From the NCBI GenBank assembly GCA_937862885.1, contig CALMEE010000007.1, positions 36,469-100,468 of the forward strand: a stretch of 64,000 bases of DNA, written 5' to 3'. Shown here one piece after another: positions 57,206-64,000 of the stretch. This stretch comes from an uncultured Planctomycetaceae bacterium (lineage in GTDB: Bacteria; Planctomycetota; Planctomycetia; Pirellulales; Pirellulaceae). Numbering within the stretch: the stretch's first letter is position 1; every line of letters begins with the position of its first letter. The notes beneath the pieces were generated by a model. That model made no database searches, was not told where the DNA came from, and saw only the letters and a program-made list of their open reading frames with translations. The translations under genes were made by a program, and so were the position numbers.

Positions 57206-57976
57206 TTATGATGAAGTAGCGACTGGATCAGTGCTATTCAAATCGATTTGGGCCATTTTCGCGGCATGCTGTCCAAAGGTTGTCTTTCGCTGTTTATTTC
57301 GCTCATCCACTTGGATTAATCCGTCGCGTAGTCGAATTACGCGTTTGGCATGCTCGGCGACTTCATCCTCGTGAGTCACCATGATGATTGTGACACCATT
57401 TTCATTCAGGCGATGAAACAGTGCAAGAATTTCGTCGGTCGTAACTGAATCTAGGTTGCCGGTTGCTTCGTCAGCCAAAATAAATTGCGGATTGTTAACG
57501 AGCGAGCGAGCGATGGCAACTCGTTGTTGCTGACCACCTGAAAGTTGGGCAGGCCGATGTCCAAGGCGCTCACCCAGGCCGACCATCTCCGCCAGTTCTC
57601 GGCACCGCTTTTTTGTTTTCGCATTCAGTTGCCCCATGTAGTAGAGGGGAACTTCAATGTTCTCAACTACGGTGAGTTGCGGTATCAAGTTGTAGGACTG
57701 AAAAACAAAGCCAATTCTGGATGCGCGGATCGCTGAGAGCTGATCATCGCTCATCCTTGCCACATCGTCACCCCCCAAGATGAACGACCCACTCGTTGGG
57801 CGGTCGAGGCAACCTAGGAGATTAAGTAACGTGCTCTTGCCGGAACCTGATGGACCCATGATCGCCACATAGTCACCTTCCGGGACGTCAAAAGAAACGC
57901 CCCGCAAGGCTCGCACGGTTTCACTTTTCAGAACATAGTGCTTTGTTAGTTCGCGAATTTGAACAGCTAAATTCAT
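57206..57976 (-). CDS. ABC transporter ATPase (MacB/LolD-type)
   Basis: 256 residues. Walker A GPSGSGKST (41-49), Q-loop FQSYNL, signature LSGGQQQRVAIARSL, Walker B FILADEATG followed by NLDS, H-loop VTHED. Regulates energy for the adjacent permease. It starts nine bases after the fusion protein stop, and the permease follows directly. The C-terminal extension of about 30 residues is unusual but small. Confidence 0.94.
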   Translation of the reverse strand: MNLAVQIRELTKHYVLKSETVRALRGVSFDVPEGDYVAIMGPSGSGKSTLLNLLGCLDRPTSGSFILGGDDVARMSDDQLSAIRASRIGFVFQSYNLIPQLTVVENIEVPLYYMGQLNAKTKKRCRELAEMVGLGERLGHRPAQLSGGQQQRVAIARSLVNNPQFILADEATGNLDSVTTDEILALFHRLNENGVTIIMVTHEDEVAEHAKRVIRLRDGLIQVDERNKQRKTTFGQHAAKMAQIDLNSTDPVATSS

Positions 57977-57985
57977 GGAAGTTTC

Positions 57986-59848
57986 TTAACGGCCTCCATC
58001 ACGTCCCGCTCCGCCTCCATCACGTCCCGCTCCGCCTCCTCCGGAACCTCCGCGTCCAAGTCCTCCACCCGGTCCCCCACCACCGGGACCAAAACCACCG
58101 CCGTTCTCTTGCATTCGTCGCATCATGCGTTCCATAGCCAGTTTGAGTTCATCACGAGTGATTGAGCCATCTCGATCTGTATCCGCTTCGGAAATCATTG
58201 CCCTCATTCGGTCGTCAACATTCTCCAACTCGGAGGCGCTAAGTATTCCGTCACCATCGGTGTCATATCGCTCCATTGAGCGATCAACAATCATATCCAC
58301 CGAGAAGCCGCCGCCAGCTCCGTCCACGTTAGACGCGTTTCCACGTTCCTCTTCCCGATTTTTCGTGCCTGCGGATGCAAGGACCTCGTTGGCTTGTGAA
58401 TCAGGCAGATTGATTCTGGACTCTAGCTGCAGTTCCGGAAGCGTCATCAACGACTTGAAAGCGCCTGGATTCAAGGCAATTTGGTCCCCTTTTTCGACGC
58501 CGCTTTTAATCCAAACGACCTGCGTATTGTCGCCACCAATCTCTACTTCCACGGTTTCGTAGCCAGTGGGAGTTTTTCGCAAGACATAAGATTTGTCTCC
58601 AGCGGAGTAGACACATTGGATGGGGGCCGTTAGCGCTCCTTCTTCATACTGAGTTTGGATGCTAACCGACGCGTTCATTCCGGGAATCAATGCTGCTGGC
58701 GGGTCAATAATCCGGATGTATGCAGCATACTCCCGGATACTACTCGACATCCAACCTCCAGACTCAGCCATTCGATTCACGTAGGTGACAACACCCTTTA
58801 AAGCCGTTCCGCTCAATGCATCTACCCTAATTCGGCAAGGCATTCCAGGGCGAACCGCCGTAATACTTTGTTCGCTGATCAGAGCTTTGACCTCCATTTT
58901 AGTTCGGTCGGGAAGCTTAATCAAAATCTGTCGCTCGCGGACGCGCGCCCCAGGCGCAAGTACCCATTCGCTACCGCCGCGGCGGTCAAATTCTTTATGG
59001 TACACAACCTCGCCGGAAACTCCTGGCGGAACAACGATGCGGCAGTTCGCCAATTGCCGCTTCAAGTCAGCGAATCGCTCTTGTTCCACCTTGAGCGTTG
59101 CCAAGTTGTTGTCATAGGTAACCTTGGCAGCATCGATATTTCCTTGAAGAACCAATAACTCCTTTTCCCGGGTAATTTGAGTCAGAACTTCCAATTTCTT
59201 TTTTGCCAAAGCCAGAGAGTTTTCGGCCCTTTGCACGGCAACTTCGAACCCACGTAATTGGGTATCGTTGATGTATGAAAGTGCATGCAGTCGTCGATTG
59301 TGGCTGAGGTTGGCAATCGATTGATCGCGCTCCTGTTCAGCATCATAAATCTCATTTTGGATCATGCGCAATCGCTCGACAAAGACTCCCTCTTCATATT
59401 CCTTCTTTGACTCCTTCGCCGCCTCAAAATTGGCTTGTGATGAAATGAGCTGGGTTTGCGCTGATGCTACTGTGATTTGTTGTCTCTCAAGCTCACGTTC
59501 AATGGCTGACGAGTCAAGTTGGACCAAGAAGTCCCCTTCGTTGACCATGGTACCCTCGTCAACCACGTCAATGACTTCAATTTCGCCACCGGTCGAGCGA
59601 ACCATACAGCGAATTTCTACATTCTCAGCGCTCTGAACTTCACCTTTGTTCAATACGGTCGAGACAAATTCACCGTAATCGACCTTAGCCAAAACCGGTT
59701 GTGGACCACTTGAATCGGCATTGTTTACCCAGTATTGATATCCCGCATATCCGAGTACGGCCAACACGACCAACACCACAGCCAATATGGCAACAAAGGC
59801 CCCGCTTCTTCGATTTCCCGATGACGCAAAAATCTTGGAACGTTTCAT
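57986..59848 (-). CDS. HlyD/MacA-type membrane fusion protein with EF-hand pair and Gly-rich tail
   Basis: 620 residues. N-terminal membrane anchor (about 17-40), barrel-sandwich and coiled-coil hairpin (GEVQSAENVEIRC, GTMVNEGDFLVQLD, long helical 115-265), and beta-barrel domains (VAP-like regions to about 470), typical of MacA/RND fusion proteins. Beyond the usual end, residues about 525-580 hold two EF-hands: DTDGDGILSASELE and DTDRDGSITRDELK. The final about 40 residues are almost only Gly, Arg, Asp and Ala. EF-hands suggest calcium-linked control; the fusion is unusual. First gene of the three-gene export operon. Confidence 0.9.
   Translation of the reverse strand: MKRSKIFASSGNRRSGAFVAILAVVLVVLAVLGYAGYQYWVNNADSSGPQPVLAKVDYGEFVSTVLNKGEVQSAENVEIRCMVRSTGGEIEVIDVVDEGTMVNEGDFLVQLDSSAIERELERQQITVASAQTQLISSQANFEAAKESKKEYEEGVFVERLRMIQNEIYDAEQERDQSIANLSHNRRLHALSYINDTQLRGFEVAVQRAENSLALAKKKLEVLTQITREKELLVLQGNIDAAKVTYDNNLATLKVEQERFADLKRQLANCRIVVPPGVSGEVVYHKEFDRRGGSEWVLAPGARVRERQILIKLPDRTKMEVKALISEQSITAVRPGMPCRIRVDALSGTALKGVVTYVNRMAESGGWMSSSIREYAAYIRIIDPPAALIPGMNASVSIQTQYEEGALTAPIQCVYSAGDKSYVLRKTPTGYETVEVEIGGDNTQVVWIKSGVEKGDQIALNPGAFKSLMTLPELQLESRINLPDSQANEVLASAGTKNREEERGNASNVDGAGGGFSVDMIVDRSMERYDTDGDGILSASELENVDDRMRAMISEADTDRDGSITRDELKLAMERMMRRMQENGGGFGPGGGGPGGGLGRGGSGGGGAGRDGGGAGRDGGR
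57993..58034. repeat. Tandem 21-base repeat in the Gly-rich tail
   Basis: Two exact copies of a 21-base unit starting CCTCCATCACG on the plus strand, encoding two runs of G-A-G-R-D-G-G at the end of the fusion protein. Likely made by slippage; in frame, so harmless. Confidence 0.85.
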
Positions 59849-60574
59849 GTTCGTATAAAATCCGTGTACGTTTGTTAATTTGGAGCGAAAAACAACTCAG
59901 CAGGACTTTTCGAAGTCGAGATAGAGTCTGCTTGTCCCTCTAAAGGTGTGAGGCAACTAGCTGGATGCATTCCAGACTTGCCGCGAATTAAACTCTAGTT
60001 GCCGCATCGACCAGTTTCATTTCAAATTTCGGAACTTTTTGAACGTCGACTATTTGCCAAACGCCAATGGGCCACCGAAAAAGCACTGATTTAGGATCGT
60101 TATGCCGATTTCAAGCAATTTTTGATCAATATCAGAAGCAATTAATGCTTGGCGAACGGCCCAGTTCAGGTGGTAGATACGTGCTTAAGAATTAAGAACT
60201 CATGAGTTGAGGGCAGAACTGAACTGCTAGTTTAACCCTCTAGTCCGATAAACTTCAACTTATATGACCATCTATTGAACCGACATTCCCTGCTATAGTT
60301 TCGTGTTTGCGCAACAATTGGATGCCAGTTCTTCACCAAAAGCTAGATATCTGCAACCCCGATACAAATCGGCAAGTGCACTGTGAGATTGATTACATAA
60401 ATCCAGAGTTCGGGAACATTTTAAGTCGTTGTGAAAAATCCAGCTACCTACCAAGCTTGCAAATGAATGCCAGGGTCAGTCGCCAGTTCGATAGCTGCTT
60501 CCGGAGTCGTCTTCCTTGCGTTGCCACAAAGAATTTATTGCGATCCAGCGACAGTGGCCGCGAGTTCGTTTACA
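59849..60574. other. Intergenic region upstream of the MacAB-like operon
   Basis: About 725 bases between divergent or same-strand units. Plus frames here (60307-60783, 60516-60905) overlap the 3' end of manA and show no motif. Promoter of the export operon expected on the left. Nothing else seen. Confidence 0.4.
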
Positions 60575-61618
60575 TCAAATTGGTTCGAAGCGCCCTCTCC
60601 GCTTTGAGCGCGGTACGAAGATTTCTAAAAACTCGACAGGTTCGTGGGGGTGGAGTCGAATTTTATCTTGTGCAGCAGGAATTAGCATGGTTTGTCCTTT
60701 ATTCAATGGAATTCCTGAAGGATCGCTGGACACATCCATTGATCCATGGACAACAGCCAGAATGCGGAAACAATCGTTGGTGAATAGGATCATCGGTTGT
60801 TCAATACACCACTTGTTCAACACGAACTTATCACAGTTAACCAATTCGACGGCCTCGGGGAATTCAGTGAGCTTTGGCTTCTGCGGACCGACTGGGCCGA
60901 GATGATAATTTGTCGAGTGAATGGCTTCGTTGATGTGCAACTCGCGTGAATTTCCTTGAGCGTCCAATCGATTCCAGTCGAAGAGTCGGTACGTTGTGTC
61001 GCTAGACTGTTGGATCTCAGCTACCAGCAATCCCGCACCGATCGCATGCACTGTTCCAGCCGGAATGAATACGCAATCTCCTGGTTTTGGATGAAAACTA
61101 TGGAGTACCGAGTCAGTTGCGCCAGAGGTGCATGCATTCTCTAATTGCTCAGGATCTACGCCCGGCAGCAAGCCCGCGTAGATTAAAGCTTGGGGGTCCG
61201 CGTCGATTACATACCATGCTTCGGTCTTACCCAAATCTGGAGGTTCGAGAAGCATCGCCAGATTGTCATCGGGATGGACCTGTACGGATAGAGTCTGATG
61301 GGCATCCAAGAACTTGAAGAGTAACGGAAAACGGTGTTGCAAATATTCTGGAACCCGCGAGTCGGTCACTTGTTCGAAGACGTAATCACCCAGCAATTGT
61401 GGCCCGAACTCGGCGATTAGCTGTTGCAGTGAACGACCTTTTAAATCTCCGAACTCGACGATACTCTGATCCATGCCGCGATCGACGATTTCCCAACTCT
61501 CCGCAAAAATTCCTGCGCTATCGAGTTTTTTTCCGAGTTCCGTCTGCAGCCGACGTCCTCCCCAAATATATTGACGAAAGAGAGGCTGAAAACGAAGCGG
61601 ATACAAATGGCTATCCAT
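60575..61618 (-). CDS. manA: Mannose-6-phosphate isomerase, class I
   Basis: 347 residues; interconverts mannose 6-phosphate and fructose 6-phosphate. Zinc ligands of type I enzymes are seen: Gln113 and His115 in LSVQVHPDD, Glu133 in GKTEAWYV, and His191 in PAGTVHAIG, followed by EIQQSSDTTYRLFDW. Opening LRFQPLFRQYIWGG is the family's usual start. Length (347) is that of the shorter bacterial form. Single gene. Confidence 0.95.
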   Translation of the reverse strand: MDSHLYPLRFQPLFRQYIWGGRRLQTELGKKLDSAGIFAESWEIVDRGMDQSIVEFGDLKGRSLQQLIAEFGPQLLGDYVFEQVTDSRVPEYLQHRFPLLFKFLDAHQTLSVQVHPDDNLAMLLEPPDLGKTEAWYVIDADPQALIYAGLLPGVDPEQLENACTSGATDSVLHSFHPKPGDCVFIPAGTVHAIGAGLLVAEIQQSSDTTYRLFDWNRLDAQGNSRELHINEAIHSTNYHLGPVGPQKPKLTEFPEAVELVNCDKFVLNKWCIEQPMILFTNDCFRILAVVHGSMDVSSDPSGIPLNKGQTMLIPAAQDKIRLHPHEPVEFLEIFVPRSKRRGRFEPI

Positions 61619-61722
61619 AATGAATTCAAACGGAGTGAAATCTTCGAGCGTAACCGTCGATGGCTTCTACACTCACATGCAATGTCGAATGCGTTAAAGT
61701 CGTTCGAGCCAGTGAGCAGATT

Positions 61723-62700
61723 CTAATCGTAACCTTGGATTATTTCACCCCCAGAGCGTGTCACGAGTTTGACAACGATTTGCCAATCGGTCAACTCAGA
61801 CACAAAATCGACATGTCCATCGGCGAAAAGTATGTTTGCTCCCCCAGAGTGGAAGCTGTAGATTTCGTTATCGTTCCTCTTGTTGATCGCAAAGAAAGCT
61901 CCTGTGGCTGGCCCTCCCCCTTCGATCGATCCATCTAAGTTGGACAGGTCGACGCTGAACGGACCTTCACTATCAGCCCAACCAATCCCCTGATCATTAG
62001 AAATGCTGGATTGCAAATTGCCAACTCGATAAACTTCAGGCCGCCCACCACACTCAACGACCATTGCGGTTTGCGAGAGTCCATCGCGGATATCGGAGAT
62101 ACGTACTCGTGAGTTGCGGTGCATAACCGCGAATCGATTTCCTGCGTGGTAGTAGGGCTGCGGTAGGTGCAAGTTGATGTTGTTGATGCTCAACCCCATG
62201 ATCGCCTCATAGTCTGTCGGCGCCAGTGGTGCAGGAAAGGTTATGGCTGGGCGCGGAGGCTTAGCGATCGCTGACATCGTTGGCGATCGTCCGGGTACGC
62301 TAGGGCACTCAAAGTGCGAGATCGGCACCGTGGCGGCATGCAGGTTACTGCCTTCCCACCAATTCAGATCAAAAGCATAAAGCTCGCGCAGGTTGTTTTG
62401 ATCAACATAGGGGAGTATTAACGGTCGCCAGCCAACAAACTTTCCTGCGGGATTTCCAGGCCCAACTTGTGTCCACCCTGAAGCTGGATAGACTCGATGG
62501 TTGGAATGAAAACCCTTTAAGGCGACACCAATTTGGCGTAAGTTGTTTGAACAAGTCGTTCGTTGTGCAGACATCCGAATCGCATTTACAGCTGGCAAAA
62601 GCAGTGCCATCAAAATCCCAATCACGGCAATGACGACCAACAATTCTATCAGCGTGAAAGCGCTTCTTCTTATCCACATTTTGCAGCCTAACTTTCGCAT
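61723..62700 (-). CDS. DUF1559 type II pseudopilin-like protein
   Basis: 325 residues from the ATG at 62700, preceded by GGAG at 62711-62714; the open frame upstream is IS sequence. The N-terminus has the prepilin signal RRSAFTLIELLVVIAVIGILMALLLPAV, then SAQRTTCSNNLRQIGVALKGFH, and the C-terminal HSGGANILFADGHVDF, the DUF1559 signature. Such proteins are very numerous in planctomycetes and are exported as pseudopilins; exact roles are unknown. An insertion element ends 35 bases upstream of the start codon and may have replaced its promoter. Confidence 0.92.
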   Translation of the reverse strand: MRKLGCKMWIRRSAFTLIELLVVIAVIGILMALLLPAVNAIRMSAQRTTCSNNLRQIGVALKGFHSNHRVYPASGWTQVGPGNPAGKFVGWRPLILPYVDQNNLRELYAFDLNWWEGSNLHAATVPISHFECPSVPGRSPTMSAIAKPPRPAITFPAPLAPTDYEAIMGLSINNINLHLPQPYYHAGNRFAVMHRNSRVRISDIRDGLSQTAMVVECGGRPEVYRVGNLQSSISNDQGIGWADSEGPFSVDLSNLDGSIEGGGPATGAFFAINKRNDNEIYSFHSGGANILFADGHVDFVSELTDWQIVVKLVTRSGGEIIQGYD

Positions 62701-62735
62701 ACAAGAGATACTCCGTGTTGACGTATTATAATTTA

Positions 62736-62750
62736 GGGGCTCTAACAAAA
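62736..62750 (+). repeat. Left terminal inverted repeat of the IS
   Basis: 15 bases, GGGGCTCTAACAAAA, exact complement of the right end. The transposase stop codon TAG lies inside it. Confidence 0.92.
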
Positions 62751-63547
62751 CTCGGACACTCGATTCCAGCAGATCATGCAGCAACCGAGTATTAAAAAAG
62801 CTTGGTGGATGTCGTCGCGTTTTTCATAACGAAGTCGGAGTCGACGCCAGTTAAACAACCAGTCGAAACAGGCTTCGACAACATAACGGAATTTTCCCAG
62901 ACCACTCCCATGTTCGGTACGACGTTTAGCAACAATCGGCTTAATCTTTCGACGACGCAGTGCGTCCCGGACTTTTTCCTGAGCGTCATACGCACGGTCG
63001 GCCAAGGTTTCGTCGGGTCGCTTTCGGCGTCCCCCGTTAACGGTCTTGATTGGTGGAACGGCATCGACGATGGGAATCGCCATTTCAGAATCATGAACAT
63101 TGGCCGCGGTATGCTCAATGGCCAGCGGCGTTCCTTGACCGTCGGTGATCAAATGGCGTTTAGAGCCATTTTTCCCTCGATCCGTCGGATTAGGCCCGGT
63201 TTTCGCCCCCCAAAAACTGCGCGGACGCTGCAGCTGTCGATAGCCGAGGTACTCCAGTCGATGGCATCGGCCTGCCCAAGTTCGTCCAGAAGCATTCGCC
63301 AGATTTTTTTCCAGACACCCGCTGCCTGCCAATCGCGAAGTCGACGCCAACACGTCATGCCCGAACCACAGCCCATTTCTTTGGGGAGATACTCCCAGGG
63401 AGTGCCCGTTTTGAGCACAAACAGAATGCCTGTCAATGCAGCACGATTGGGTACCGGCGGACGACCGCCTTTGGGTTTGGGAGCTTCCGCTGGCAACAAC
63501 GGTTTGATTCGATTCCAAAGTTCGTCGGGAAGTAATGGCTTGGCCAT
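62742..63547 (-). CDS. IS5-family transposase, two frames joined by a -1 frameshift
   Basis: First part (132 codons, from ATG 63547): KPLLPDELWNRIKPLLP, GGRPPVPNRAALTGILFVLKTG, ADAIDWSTSAIDSCSVRAVFGG. The second part in the -1 frame carries KTGPNPTDRGKNGSKRHLI, LADRAYDAQEKV and ACFDWLFNWRRLRLRYEKR. DDE residues: Asp in IDSCSVRA, Asp in LADRAYD, Glu in RYEKR. A run of six G (minus strand, 63206-63211) where the frames overlap is the probable slip site. This is the usual expression mode of IS427-type elements. Confidence 0.88.
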
Positions 63548-63625
63548 GGTGTCCTCCTTGACACGGCAAAACGAAAGTCAAATAACTACCAAACTTTAGA
63601 AACATTCGTTTTTCAAATCAATAGG

Positions 63626-63640
63626 TTTTGTTAGAGCCCC
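63626..63640 (-). repeat. Right terminal inverted repeat of the IS
   Basis: 15 bases, TTTTGTTAGAGCCCC on the plus strand, exact complement of the left end. Confidence 0.92.
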
Positions 63641-64000
63641 TTATATTGCTAAGCAGAAATGTCACGAGCGAAAATCTCGATTTGCGTCGGATTTGAATGC
63701 ATGCGGGTAGCGAAGATTACCAATGGACTTCAGCTTAGGCTGATCTGGCAAAAAATTCCGACAGGTCACGCGGAATCTGCCGAACCCAGAACATGCACAA
63801 TGCGTCCAGTCAACGTGCCCATCAAAGCCTTGTTCGCATAGTCTAGATTTGGTACGTTTTGACTTTGGATCCAAAGGGAAAATGGAATATTGAATTCGTT
63901 TCCGCGTGTTCAAGTTATGCGTAGAAACTGGGGATGGCTGATAACTCAGGGCCAGCGCATTTGAAAAATTGGTCTGATTATTGCATCGACAAATGAGAAA
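63641..64000. other. Region beyond the IS, up to window end
   Basis: About 360 bases. The minus frame 63662-63913 has no motif and no ribosome site. This is probably the original upstream region of the DUF1559 gene, now separated from it by the IS. Confidence 0.4.

Larger units (their letters stand above)
62736..63640 (-). mobile_element. IS5-family insertion sequence (IS427-like), intact
   Basis: 905 bases bounded by perfect 15-base inverted repeats GGGGCTCTAACAAAA at 62736-62750 and its complement at 63626-63640. Both flanks carry TTA (62733-62735 and 63641-63643), a plausible target duplication. Inside, transposase is encoded on the minus strand in two overlapping frames joined by a frameshift. 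No damage is seen, so it may be mobile. Confidence 0.93.

Noticed and set aside
60307..60905. Plus-strand frames overlapping the manA 3' end
   Set aside because: They are shadows of manA on the opposite strand.
62742..63605. A 287-codon single-frame transposase starting at 63605
   Set aside because: The first third of that frame lacks transposase motifs; the real N-terminus is in the other frame from 63547, joined by a -1 shift.
1..64000. CRISPR array, rRNA genes, prophage or attachment sites
   Set aside because: No regularly spaced repeats, no rRNA-like sequence and no phage structural genes were seen. No repeats suggesting integration were found at the tRNA-Leu gene.

Overview
The window reads as chromosome from a planctomycete, most likely of the Pirellulaceae type. 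Grounds: two PEP-CTERM exported proteins, a DUF1559 pseudopilin, receptor-like Ser/Thr kinases (one coupled to an ECF sigma factor), an exported prenyltransferase-repeat protein, a sigma-70 factor with a long HTH-rich N-terminus, and widely spaced genes. Genus cannot be fixed from the sequence alone.

Layout. 1-3675 (mostly minus): nusB (partial), ribH, rho, coaE. 4269-5702 (plus): a membrane-anchored coiled-coil protein with a BRCT-like end. 6060-11506 (minus): a complete bacterial ubiquitin-like conjugation and removal set, in transcription order Ubl, E2, JAMM protease, E1, membrane-anchored JAMM protease, E2-like protein whose catalytic Cys is His. Just upstream on the same strand lie a multi-pass Ser/Thr kinase, a degenerate FHA protein and a membrane coiled-coil protein (12071-17093). 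17857-29466: housekeeping and metabolism (prenyltransferase-repeat protein, CoA-binding protein, orphan CoA-transferase subunit A, lysine 2,3-aminomutase, NYN nuclease, pyruvate kinase, an exported unknown, an unusual sigma factor). 30077-37133: a LamG/PEP-CTERM pseudogene, a PEP-CTERM protein, an ECF sigma factor followed by a kinase with a zinc-finger N-terminus and an in-frame TGA, and an exported four-repeat TRASH-like protein.

38070-50481 (plus) is a run of seven exported amidohydrolase-family proteins, two of them double-length, many with overlapping stops and starts. Only the fifth keeps the full set of metal ligands; the others look like pseudoenzymes. A thioesterase, an ABC ATPase and a large FtsX-type permease follow on the same strand, then tRNA-Leu(CAA). 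55834-59848 (minus) is a MacAB-like export operon whose fusion protein carries an EF-hand pair and a Gly-rich tail. The window ends with manA, a DUF1559 pseudopilin and an intact IS5-family element sitting just upstream of it.

The two systems most worth attention are the duplicated Ubl/E2/JAMM module with one catalytically dead, membrane-linked half, and the exported array of mostly dead amidohydrolases built around one apparently live enzyme.
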